This document shows positions 53,231 to 64,000 of a stretch of DNA of 64,000 nt, piece by piece. Under the pieces are notes generated by a model. That model saw only the letters and a list, made by a program, of their open reading frames with translations, had not been told where the DNA came from and did not search any database. The DNA comes from Ancylostoma caninum (lineage: Eukaryota; Nematoda; Chromadorea; Rhabditida; Ancylostomatidae): contig JBAJFG010000581.1 in NCBI GenBank assembly GCA_037903475.1, positions 372,001 to 436,000 on the forward strand. The letters are read 5' to 3'. The position numbers and the translations under genes are program-made. Position 1 is the first letter of the stretch. Every line of letters begins with the position of its first letter.

Positions 53231-53821
53231 CTACTCGTTGTGTGAGGCACTCCCGATCGACTGCACGACTTCTCAGACCAGGTCTCGGCCGCACACAACC
53301 ACACCCAACAACAAGTTCTCGCCGAGTTGTGCGTTCTCAGAAAACAATGCGCGGTGAACGACCTTGCAGTGTTGCTTCTAGAAATTAGCGGGTTATCGAT
53401 GGGCATAACTCGATTAAATACTCAATTAACTGTTGATACATTAAACACCTTAGTGCTGTGCTCACAGCCATGGCCACTGGAGATGATCACCTTCCATAGA
53501 ACCCATGGTTTTTGTAATCTAGCTCCCTTTTGCGTGCACGCTGTGGTCTGAAGACGGGCAGTGTTGTGAAGTAGAGAAAAACAGTAGAGAATTGTCATTG
53601 GTAAGCATCTGAGTCACAACGCTATGGAAAATTGTAACCAAAGAAAGAGAAAATTAACGGCGAAATATTAGGCATCCCGCCAACACATTCCTCTTTTATG
53701 GACGCCGATAAAACAGCATATTTCATTAAATTACGCGATCATTGCTAATTTGAGAGTTTTCCCAATAAATTCAAAAGATTGACTAAACTTTTTGGTGAAC
53801 TCCTGTCGAGAACTTAGTGGC

Positions 53822-54245
53822 TTAAAGGTAGTGTGTCACTTTGTTTTCGTGTCTGAGCTTTTACCAGATTCTGAATCTACTCAACACGCTGAATCCAACG
53901 GTATAACTAAATGTTACAAAAAGTTCTTCAAACCCTATTTTTAAACGTTTTTCGGGACGAGATTTGTAACAATTTGTCGAGCCGAGTGGGCGCGTGAAAC
54001 CGTTGATCTCATCGATCGGACACGTCAAGACGTGTTGGCCAACGCTGCAGACGTGGCGGGCTGCCAGCACATTCACGGACCGCTCCACCCAGGTGGTCCG
54101 TGGACTGCACTTGCGGACCATCCGAAAACGGGGTTTTCGTCATTTTTATGAGCTTTGACGTACATTTTTGGAATTGGCGTGAAGAGGAGGCCTAGAGTCT
54201 GTTGGTAATTTCAGCCCACGAAACCAGGTGACACACTGTCTTTAA
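53822..54245. mobile_element. TTAA-bounded inverted-repeat element (repeat C, copy 2)
   Basis: The left end TTAAAGGTAGTGTGTCAC matches the complement of the right end GTGACACACTGTCTTTAA. Both ends carry TTAA, the target duplicated by piggyBac elements. It is 424 bp with no transposase and lies between the convergent IF and DHCR24 genes. Confidence 0.65.
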
Positions 54246-54901
54246 ATTACTTCGAAGTAGCTCGCAACACCCAAATTCCTGATGCCAATACGATATGGTA
54301 AAATTCGGAGATTTGTTAAAATAGCACATAATTAAACACGTGATTTTTTTTCGATTCGACATTTGAAACGAAGCTGATGTTGAGCAAAATTAAACAACCG
54401 TGTTCGGAAGCACTCGGCCCTCAAAAGATTCTGCGATCTTTAACGTTTTTCCAGATTTCGGTCTCATTGCGGAAATTTTGAAATTTTTCAAATCTTTGAA
54501 AAAATAAACAGCTTGAAATCAAAATTAACAAAGTGTTATGCACTCCAATTTTGATGAGAAATCCAAATAAGTGCTTAGATTTGGAAAAGCTCAACTTCAA
54601 AAGGAGTTATAATAAAGCGACGTTTTGTCGGCGACGGATCCGTTTTTTTTTTCGCTGGTGTTACGGGCGGTATTGTAAGGTGTGCACTGAAAGGTTGTAA
54701 AGTAGTTACGGTTTAGAAATACAGTTCAATGGAGTAATAACATTCCATCTTGACACGTTAGATTAATAGGGCACGGTCGTAATACAGGTGTAGAGAATGC
54801 AGTGAGACTGGATAGGAAATCGTTGCTTTTAGGAAGAAAAATCACTAGATAAGCCGGTCTATGTAAGAAAAAAGTGCCAAAAAGTGTTTTAAGGTTAAAA
54901 G

Positions 54902-54907
54902 TTTATT
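54902..54907 (-). terminator. poly(A) signal of the DHCR24 gene
   Basis: AATAAA on the minus strand, about 27 bases after the TGA at 54936-54934. This implies a very short 3' UTR. Confidence 0.6.
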
Positions 54908-54933
54908 GTTATTGAAATTATCGAGTACATAAG

Positions 54934-57900
54934 TCAGCATTGTACAGCTTGGCGCACTTTGTCGTAGACGTCGACGAACGCCTCTTTGCAGTTGTACTTC
55001 ACTCGCAGCCACTCGTACAGCGACGAGTCGAACATCTGCCAGAACTCCGATCTGCTCATCTGCGTGTCCCCGCGCATTATTCGAACCCTGCAAATGTTCT
55101 GTACAGTTCATCAGTGTCCCCGTATTCGTGAAAGTTCCCCGGGAAGCTCTAAAGCGTCCTGCCCACTCATAATGGGCGACTTTCTCCAGGAAAATATCTT
55201 ACATCCTGCTTGTCTTACATCCCGCTATGTCTACCGTTACCCTCCAACCCTGAGACGAGTTGCTCTTACTAAATACAGTCATTCCATCCCGGAAAACTCA
55301 TCCTGTTCAGAAGAGCAGGTAGACAAAAACCTTTCCGAGGGCGTTCATGGATACGGCACAGGAGAGCAAGCCACCTACCCGTTCACTGATCGTACAGCTT
55401 CTTCTAACCGGCTGGTGATGACCTTTGCGTCGAAATCCGATCTACTGGCGATCCCTGAATGCAATGGAAATCATGCGGGGATCCGAGGAATGTGAAAATT
55501 TCTGGACATAACGCGGCTCCCCACCGTAGACACCCACATTGACGAACAGTACGTTCCTTCCCGAGCGCTGACGGACCATTCCCGGGCAGGACGGCTGATT
55601 ATAGGGGCATAGCCAGAGTGGATAGATCTGTTGAAGTTAGAGTAAACAAGGCCATCCTATGGGAAATTCGTAGAAGAAAATGCCAACCTTGGTCTCCCTA
55701 TCGGACACCTCTAGGATCTCTGGAAGATGTTCCATGGGGACAAGGAGGTCTTGGTGAATGTGACTTTGTTGCCGTCGTGAGTTCAGGAGACTAGGAGTGA
55801 CAGCCTTAAATGAAAAATGATCTCTTGGAGAGGTTCACCCATGGTCTCTGAACACACCACGTCACATCGAAAAGGTGCATTGCTGCTTTTGGATAGCTTC
55901 CCTATAAACCACTGTAAAATCACTGCGAGAGGTTCATCCCAAACAAGCACACATTTCATTTTATTTTGAACAATTTTGAGTACCGTACATCCCCTTTCTC
56001 ATATGGATATTCGTAGGTCCGTAGAAATCCTTAGTAAACCGGCTTTACACTGATAATTTTGAAAGAAAAGTGTTCAATGAGTAATGTTCTGCGAAATGTT
56101 TTCTTTTTTTTTTTTGAAACCATCAAGTGTATTCAAAGATGTCCGGGAATTGGACAATTTAAAGCTTTTTAAGCTCTGACTAAGCACCGAATCTTCACAT
56201 TTCCTAAGCTGCGACTACGATAGATTATTAACTACCTGCCTCAAGTATCTCCTTTTTCGGTGCACTCATCCAGCCAAGGAACCATCGGAATAGAAAATTG
56301 TTTCCAAAGGGTAAGAGATCCTGAAAAAAATACAGCTACACCTTGGTTGAAAGATATATTAAATTCAATCGATAAGGCAAATCAATGGTTTAAATACGGA
56401 TTCATTGAAATTTGCACCATTCCGTTTTAAAAGGCCAAATTGGGCCAATTCATGGCCATAAGCATCAATACTAGGCACAATTTGTATTAAACGAATAGCC
56501 TATTGGACCATATGTAGAAATTAGGAGATTGAACTAGGCTTCCGAGCTTAATTTTAAAACAACACTTGAATGGATGATAATAGGTAAATGATAAAAGTTG
56601 ATATTGTGCTTTTTTGGGCCGTGCGACAAAATTTCCCTGGTTACCTAGATAATGAGATGTTGAAGATGTGCAGCTGTGTAGCTGGCCCAATAAAATTGGG
56701 GAAATGGATGAAGAAGACCGCAGATTCTTCAACAGTCCAGCTATGTATGTACCTCTATCAATCGAGCCGCTGAAGAGGAAAACTAGCGTCTTCTTGTTCA
56801 TTCTGAGGTGGTTGCTCTAGTATGACGGCCTTGGAAGGATTCTTCTCGAATAGCAAGATGCTTCCGTGTGTCGGGAACAGGACCTCGGATGGGGACTCTT
56901 TCACCCACTGCAGTAAGAGAACGACATGTTATTTTTGACATGAGCTAGGACCACTCTGTATAATACCTTGGCCAACTTTTAGATAATTCGGATGCTCTGC
57001 TCAGTCGCGATTCCCTTTTGGTGTTTCAGCTCCTTTTTCCTGCACATTCGCGTGCATTTCAATAAATAAATAAACCATAGCAATTCAGAAGCTTCGGGTA
57101 GTGGAGTGTTTTTCCAAAGGATCGGTTACGCAACCCACCCTCATCTCCCAGTACAAATGTCTTGTGTGGCGATGGTAGTAGTCGTGAAGAGGAATGAATT
57201 CTGTAAATTCCTAAAAACATCGAAACTAAACACTCCTTCAGCATATTCCAGCTATTCCAGGAAGGACTTATTGTGATGGCTGGCACATTACTAGGAGTTA
57301 GGACCTGGCAAGGATCCTAACGACCCTCTTGCCCTACATACCTTGTTAGTAGATGCTATTTTCTCTATGTGAGTGTAGAACCATGGCTGATACCAGCGCC
57401 CGATTCTGGTGATGGCGGAGGCGAAATTCTTTGGAGGGCCTTCGGAGAACCTGCAAGTGCTGTTGTTCATACGCAGACCTACCTTGTGAAGGAGTCTCAG
57501 CACATCTCGTATTGACAAAGAATTGCTAAAGTATAATATATAGTCTGTTAACTCAGAGAGGGTCGATGGAGTGACTTTGTCTGCAATTACGACCTCAGCA
57601 CGGTGTCAGCCGAATTTTTACGCTTCTTTCGCAAGTTTTGATATGTATTTCAAATATTGATATTTGATAATTTTGGTATGTGGTGTAATTCCTTCCATTC
57701 TGATGTTTCCCCACTGCTACTTATGTGTTAGTAAAATCTCCTTCTAACGCTTCTAGTTGTCTACCCCATCGATTGAACTAGTGCTGCCGTAAATGCGGAC
57801 AAAGCCAGTCCATCGGCCCTCTCTGAGTTCAAGACTGTACAAGTGTTCGTACCTCCCCCGCAGCACCACTCCCGCATTTCTGTATAGTTGCAGGCCCTCG

Positions 57901-60900
57901 ACAAACTCGTTTTCGCGGCAGTTGCATTCTTCAGTGAGCTTCGTTTGCATTTCCTGAAAGCAATTTCGATGTCAGAACGTCATTTCTTAGGAATGTTGGA
58001 AGCGGCGTCCTACCGCATAATCGTTTCCGAGAGTTCCATATAAGAGGATCTTCAAATGACGCTGGTCACAACGATGATTTTACACGAAAAAAAAATGAAA
58101 AGGAAGCTATTTTGAGTCTTCTTTTGTGGAGAATTTGGAATGCTTATTCGTACGTCTGCTACAAGGCGATGCAGGTGATGGTATCGATCGCTGGCACCTG
58201 GCGTTTTTTTTTGTGGCAGGTGCCTCAGGGGCGTCTCGGATTCTCCACAAAATGAGAAGCTCAGGAACGAGTTTTTCTGAATTTTTCTAAGGAATCATGT
58301 ATAGTGTTACGGCCACCATTCTTTGAAGATCACTTTTGAACGAAAATCTTGAAAACGATTCTGAGGCGTGGCACTGTCTTTATGTATGAGCCTTGGGGAT
58401 ACCGGAAGACTCGTCTAAAGAGAGAAAGAGAGATGAAACGAGTCACAATTTTCAACTTTTTCTGATAATATCTCATATTTTCTCCTATCTAAGTTTGCAT
58501 TTTAGTTCGTTGTTTATTTATGATTTCAAAAATGAAACATCTATAAGATCCCTTGAGAATGCTCTTCACGGATTAATTGCGGTAAGGGTGAATTGAATAT
58601 CTCCTCTCAATAGTTTTGATTACACTAACACTTCCATCACATTCACGAAAAGTTCTCATACCTCAATAGTGTGAGTAGGTGAGTAAGTGATTTTGACGAA
58701 CGGCTTCACTGGAATTATCCGGAGTGTGGCGGCTACGAGGATCCCCAAAGTGCCTTCACTCCACGGCACACCGTAGAAAAGCGCCTGCGTCTCGGCATCG
58801 CCATTTTTCTCCTAAAGGCTTCACTGAAGACCTCTTTTCAAATGAGCTGCACGAGTAAGGGCCTGAACTGATGCAGCTGACCTTGGATGCTATGACTACA
58901 CTTCCATCTGGCATCACGAGCTCGAAGGAGATGCAGATATGCTGGAACAGGCCATATTTTCTACCGGAAGCGTCCACTGCACAGCCGTTGATAGCTTCTG
59001 AAAGATGTTGGGCAGTGTGCTGCTGTTGTTCACATATTGTTATACACACCAGTCATATTATTATACATTGCTTTAATTCCAATTGAGAAGCATTATTGAC
59101 AGAACAAAACTTCGACCAAAAAAAAAAACCGCGGAATTTTATTTGACAACACCGTAATTCGCAGCATTTACTTGGCTAATGTTTCATGAACTGTCTCCTG
59201 TTTCTAGGTATCTATATATAAAACATAGGAACGCTTACGACACTTTTTCACAAGTCTGGACGACGCGCGTTTGCGCCAAATTCAAATGATAGGAATGAAA
59301 ACTATAGGAACGATAGAAACGATAGGAAGGAATGTAAGCAAGGAGGTGAAGAAGGGGCCTTGGAAACATGGGACACCATCCGAATAGGGAGGAGGGCCTA
59401 GGACACTGTTCACCAGGGTATCGATCCAGATATCGATTTATCATTCGGTTTTATCGATTTTTCTCAGTTCAGCCTAATCCGGATAGAAATGGACATACTG
59501 GAGTTTTTCACCACGCTGATCACGAATCTGACTGCCACCTTGCACGGCGTGGTTATTGATTTATTGATTTTGTTGATTTTTCGCAAATCGTTCTGCACTC
59601 GTGGTGGGACCGTACCCACAGTGGTTTTTTCACCACGCTAATCACGAATCTGACGGCTAGTTTGCATAGCGTGGTCATTGATTTATTGATTTTAGTGATT
59701 TTTCGTGCGTATTGTTCCTCCGACGTGGTGGAAAATAGGGGCTTCCTGACATGCCGAACATGAATAAAGGTGTGAACATAGTAGACCCTTGGAAATACAT
59801 TGGAAAAAATCAGTGAATCAATACCTGTGCGCGAAATGTTCTTTACTCTGGTAACGGTGCAGCACGAACGTAGCCCGAGTGGCGTAATGGTTAGGTTAGA
59901 AACGCTGGCAGCAACCATTCCCAGGTGCTGCCATCCTCCCCTCGATTGCTGCTCAAGCTGTCAGCCCTTTGGCAACAATTGCTGAAAGACGGCAGCAATG
60001 GAGGGGAGGATGGCAGCAACTGGGAACCGTTGCTGCTAGCGTTTCTAACCGAACCATTGCGCCGTTCGGGCTGCGTTCGTGCTGCACCGTTACCAGAGTA
60101 GCTACGCCAATTATAATACATGAGCCTTGGAGGCAGTGTTTGTATGCGAATTATCGTGGCATGAACCAAGATAATTTTCATCTTCAATATTTTGCGTTTC
60201 AAGCGTACATTTCATCCGGTTTGACAAGCCGGATTTAATATCAAGCAACTTGTCTTGATAATTTCTGTGAGATCACTTTCAGTTTCCATTTTTTTAATTT
60301 CTATTTCTATTCCCTATTTCTTCAAACCACAGTTCAGATTTCATCAGCCCTCAATCATGAGTTCAGCGAAAAAAAGAACTCTCTAAAACATGAATCTAAT
60401 GAAATCCGAAACCACCGTGAAGACCACACCTTGCACAGTAAGTCCTGGCCTGCTGGGGAAGATCGGGAGGCAGTAGCCGAGAGGGATGAGGGTCTGCGCG
60501 AGCTGCGACATCGTCACCATCGGCTCCACTCGAACGGTCAGGCCGCCGGTGTCCACCTGTGAAAAACAGGCTAAATTCACATCCAAGTGTCATGATTCCT
60601 TCTTCCGTGGATTTTCAAAATCTTTGGAATGGAATTATCTAATTGTAAGAAATTCTCACGTCAACCTCAAGCACTCATACATAAGCCCTTATGATTTCCG
60701 TATGACAGAAATAAATGAATGTTCGGTAGTAGGCGAAGAAGGTCATCAGGGATTTCTCAGGAATTTTTACCCCATAGCGCTCCCTAGGACTGCCCCAAAT
60801 TCTATCAGTTCAAAGTGAATGAGAATTAAAAAGCGATATAACCGAGAGTTATAGTATAAAACATGCATATTGATTGCTGGAAGCCTTCTAGCGTCACAAT

Positions 60901-61456
60901 GACAGAAGAGGTCTATGTAGATGTACCGTTAGAAAAAGTCTAGAAAACGTTTGTGCCTGTGATTTCGAATGAAACTCCTTAAGAGTTCCCACTACTCCTT
61001 CAGGCCAATGACTTATGGAAGGAGATCTAAATGATGGTTGAAATAGATGATATCCTGAGACACTACTTGCCTCCAGAATGTCCCTCAACACTCCCATGTG
61101 AACAGCCGTGAATCCCTTCTGTGGAGACCGTCGGAAAATGTCCGACCAGCCAGACAGCACTGGATACAGTTTCGTTCCATGGCCGGATGTTGACCATTCG
61201 CGTACCTGTAAACTCAACAATAACCCACTGGTGGATCTGAGCAACAAGTGCTCACCTGGGTCTGAATGGCTGCCACTTTCCTTCCATGGGCCCTCGGAGC
61301 AGTTCCGAGGGCCCATACTAGTTTGTTTCGTAATGCTAGAAGGATGTCGTACGTTGTGCTCAGCGGCATGACCACGAATAGAACGAGCGCCCATTGGAGT
61401 CGTATCCGCAGCCACTCCAGAAGCTGATCCACGATGGAGATTATGCGTGCGCCCAT
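54934..61456 (-). CDS. DHCR24: delta(24)-sterol reductase (DHCR24/diminuto/SELADIN-1 homologue)
   Basis: Thirteen exons on the minus strand: 61456-61256, 61205-61071, 60556-60430, 58997-58882, 58811-58662, 57953-57853, 57450-57342, 57210-57139, 56320-56240, 55804-55688, 55627-55525, 55454-55379, 55087-54934; 513 aa, close to human DHCR24 (516). The enzyme is an FAD-dependent ER membrane protein that reduces the C24-C25 double bond of sterols. Nematodes cannot make sterols but remodel dietary ones, ending in this step. Visible marks: one membrane segment at about 20-42; VRVEPMVTMSQL (120-131); KYGLFQHIC (169-177); GVPWSEGTLG (207-216); EFVEGL (257-262); PLHDYYHRHTR (320-330); PFGNN (341-345); YPLWLCP (405-411); SEFWQMF near the C terminus. 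Introns 2 and 9 need GC donors. The glycine pair after LTV is replaced by QE. Confidence 0.95.
56761..56907 (-). other. unexplained open frame in DHCR24 intron 8
   Basis: After a good acceptor (CTTACTGCAG) the minus strand is open for 49 codons beginning WVKESPSEVLFPTHGS, with coding-like composition. It has no counterpart in DHCR24: exons 8 and 9 join exactly as in the human protein without it. No good phase-0 donor is visible, so it is probably not a cassette exon. Confidence 0.25.
57551..57828. mobile_element. CTCAGAGAGGG element, copy 2
   Basis: Terminal inverted repeats of at least 35 bp: left ACTCAGAGAGGGTCGATGGA with GACTTTGTCTGCA, right TGCGGACAAAGCC with CATCGGCCCTCTCTGAGT. It lies in intron 6 of the DHCR24 gene. 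The interior aligns with 22387-22738 apart from the nested insertion there. Confidence 0.75.
59844..60100. mobile_element. foldback element, copy 2
   Basis: A 257-bp near-palindrome with ends TACTCTGGTAACGGTGCAGC and its complement, sharing the internal arms of the copy at 7907. It lies in intron 3 of the DHCR24 gene. Confidence 0.82.
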
Positions 61457-61466
61457 CTGAAGAGAA
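61457..61466 (-). other. splice acceptor at the start of the DHCR24 gene (probable SL trans-splice site)
   Basis: On the minus strand TTCTCTTCAG directly abuts the ATG at 61456. This favours spliced-leader addition with almost no 5' UTR. An upstream exon carrying a few more N-terminal residues cannot be excluded, since human DHCR24 is slightly longer there. Confidence 0.5.
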
Positions 61467-61859
61467 GAACGCAGCGAAAGTGTGAACACTAATCGTTCGT
61501 AGCGTAGCGGTACTGCCTTGGGACACGAGCGAATGAGAAAAAAACAAGTGAAATTTGAATTCGCTTCCATAGTAAGAGCAACAATTTCCCCATCAACGTG
61601 ATCTACATGTTCACACCTGTCCAATCCTGGAACGAATATGCTGCTGAACTCTGATTGGTCGAAGCATGTGTGCGTCGCGGCTGCGACCTTCACAGCTACG
61701 AGCCTTGCTGAGGGGATATAATGGACAAGTTTTGTAAGTAGGCTTGAATGGGAAAGGTGAAAGCTATCGAAGCCGAAAAATGTGAGGAGGTGGTTACAGA
61801 TGACATTTAATGCATCGGATGCGAAGAACCATCCTGAATTTAAGACAATCTTGTATCGT

Positions 61860-62033
61860 CTATTTTTATTAGTTTATTTTTATTATTATCCTTAATATAA
61901 TTTCCTATTAATTATTTCTTATTATAGTTAAGGTTTTTATTAAATTTATTTTCCGTCTGGGTCCCCAAAACGGTGGAGACCCCACTTTTTTCCCACCCCC
62001 CCTCCTCCAGCCCACTTTCTGCATCCGCCACTG
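61860..62033. mobile_element. probable third relative of the hAT-like element
   Basis: An AT-rich tract, then C-rich sequence, then TGCATCCGCCACTG. Only the right end is recognisable. Confidence 0.4.
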
Positions 62034-63152
62034 GTGGACACTAAACTAAATGATAAAGCATGAAGAATAAATTTGGCAAAACGTCAAGTAGGACAGTCCG
62101 TTGAGTCAACTACAATAAATTTGATGAGCAATCCCAGGGAAGATATAGTAATCATTCATCATCCTCCCAATAAGTGGTGTGAGTGAGCGCATGGATGAGT
62201 CAGTGGCTGGATGGACGTCGCCCACAAATGTTCCTAATCACGAATGGGAGGGGGGCTGATACTGCAGGGAACGCTGATCACAGAGTTTACTCAACACGGC
62301 ACGGAACGCCGGGAAATTGTTATGTGGAATTTTTTCCAGAACAGGCTTTGCCACAAACAAGTGCTACATAACAAGTGCAAAGGAACTTTTCAAGAAATCC
62401 CTTGCAAAATAAAAACTAAAAAATGCCTGCGAAGAGCTGAGAACTATGAAACAAACTAATCAAAGCATTACAACTTCCACTCTTTGTGTGCCTTCACTAT
62501 TATTCACGCAATTAAATCAAAACAAAAATCCACTCTAGTCATGTGCTAGCATTCGAACGATTAATTTTGGAAGAATATCCTAGCAATTCGACGATTTTTT
62601 CACATGAACGTTCAGTTTCTTTGAACAGCTGAAAACTCAATCGTTCAAATATTTGAAACATTAAACGTGTACGAATACCAGTGCACATATAATGGACTCC
62701 TCTTCGTACTTGCACTGCCTCTTAAGAAAAAAAAACAGCTTCTGAAGCCCTCATAAGTTGCGTAATTTGCTCCTGGTACGTGACCCAGGTGTAAGGGATG
62801 GGACATCAACATTTATTATGAACAACATTCCGTGCGCTGTACTTCTATCCAGAATTGATTAATATGAAAAGTGACGATACCTGCCATAGTATGTGCAAGT
62901 GGATGTCGTAAAAAATCTCAAAGGGAAGAGAAAAGCTCTTTGAAGTGTCATGTATGGATAGGAGATGGCCAAAAACCATAAGATCTGGCCCTCAGACGAA
63001 AATCGTAATGGTGGTAACGAAAAGAAAGAGAAACATGTAATTTTTATGAGAATAGGCAAGAGATTGATAGCGAGAAACATTTTAGTGCACGCTACAGTGA
63101 CAATACAGTGATTCGAATAGAACCTCTAGACAAGGATTTTCCGCTTCAATCA

Positions 63153-63265
63153 GCCCCAGGATGCATTATCCAGATTACCCATGGTGAAGGTGTTGAAAGT
63201 ACTCAAATACACCCATTATCCGACACCCATCAACATGTCCACCCAGGCTTAACGTTTGCTATACC
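63153..63265. mobile_element. palindromic ACCCAGGGT MITE, copy 7
   Basis: GGATGCATTATCCAGATTAC, CCATGGTGAAGG, internal CAAATACACCCATTATCCGA, and a degraded right arm (CACCCAGGCTTAACG). Confidence 0.55.
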
Positions 63266-64000
63266 CAGATGCTACCCAATAGTAGTCATAGCTATGGCTA
63301 TGAGATCATCCATCTTCGTCGACTTCGACGCCATGGACCCTGACCTCCTCCATCTAGGACACGGATATTACAAGATAGTTTCCTATACTAGTGATCAGCC
63401 TCTCCTGCTTACTTAGGAGTTCCACGAGAGTTCCGTCTGAGAAAAGGAACAAAACGGAGCCTTTGCTCTTTTTTGTTGTTTTCGTCTTTGGCTACTTTTA
63501 ATTATATCAGTAATTTTTGCTTATTTATTGTTAATGAAGCATCCGGGCCTAAAGGTTAGTTACGAACATGTGCCTCACTGGAATGAGACCGACGTTTGAC
63601 TTGAACAAGAACCAGAAGAAAAATCAATAAATCGACGAAAACCTTCGAAAAACCCTAGAGCGCCTTCAGGGTTCAGACCGAGTCAAAATGAACTAGCGAT
63701 GAAAGGAACCACCATCAAATGTGGAAAGGATGCCTTGAATCTATCTCATCATTACCATAGTAACGATCAAGGTGACTGTGGGGGGGGGACTCTGATACCA
63801 TTACTATTTTACTTTTTATACCTTACTATTTTGTGCGCAAAAAGAGGTATCACATATCGGGGGGAACCACTGCAGAAGAACAGAATTTTTTGTTGGACCT
63901 AAGAAAAGGAAGGTAAGATATTAGATGGAAGATTTACAAACCTCCGCTTGGGGTGCAAACAAAATTTTTTGTCATAATGAACTTTTTTCGCCATACTGAA

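Larger units (their letters stand above)
61467..64000. other. right flank, no supported gene
   Basis: Upstream side of the DHCR24 gene. It contains the hAT-like right end (62033), a palindromic MITE (63153-63265) and a run of at least nine G near 63780. I see no splice-consistent coding exon. Confidence 0.5.

Noticed and set aside
60894..61547. 217-codon minus-strand open frame
   Set aside because: It overlaps DHCR24 exons 1 and 2. Only the part over exon 2 (61205-61071) is in the true frame; the rest crosses introns or is in the wrong frame for exon 1.

Overview
The window reads as nuclear DNA of a nematode, most likely a parasitic clade V (strongylid, hookworm-like) species. The grounds are compact exons of about 70-200 bp with strong TTTCAG-type acceptors, introns of hundreds to thousands of bases packed with small inverted-repeat elements, a nematode-type cytoplasmic intermediate filament (IF) protein with a lamin-like tail, and good acceptor sites just upstream of all three start codons, as expected for spliced-leader trans-splicing. 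The species itself is inferred, not proven. There is no sign of bacterial operons, CRISPR arrays or viral genes.

Three multi-exon protein genes can be rebuilt in full with consistent splice phases. (1) A DM-domain transcription factor of the DMRT4/5 type lies on the + strand at 3085-15634 (7 exons, 245 aa), with a tRNA-Leu(UAA) gene in its fourth intron. (2) A cytoplasmic IF protein lies on the + strand at 40371-52769 (16 exons, 589 aa). It has at least one, possibly two, alternative first exons inside intron 1. (3) A DHCR24/diminuto-type delta(24)-sterol reductase lies on the - strand at 61456-54934 (13 exons, 513 aa). Two of its introns appear to use GC rather than GT donors. Genes 2 and 3 converge, with 2.2 kb between their stop codons.

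From 15.6 to 40.3 kb I find no coding exons I can support. That stretch holds repeats, a near-perfect 34-bp hairpin, a degenerate array built on the palindrome TTGTCGAC, and several GC-rich islands that may be distal promoters or 5' exons of the IF gene. The ends (1-3.0 kb and 61.5-64 kb) also carry only repeats.

Repeats dominate the non-coding sequence. They include a palindromic ACCCAGGGT family (seven sites), a 257-259 bp foldback family (two copies), a GTGTGGAGCGTTATA family (three), a hAT-like element with an 8-bp target duplication, a CTCAGAGAGGG element (two, one carrying a nested insertion), a TTAA-bounded element, and several dispersed repeat pairs. Seven runs of at least nine G or C also stand out.

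The three genes share no pathway: neural/sexual fate control (DMRT), cytoskeletal strength of epithelia (IF), and dietary sterol processing in the ER (DHCR24).
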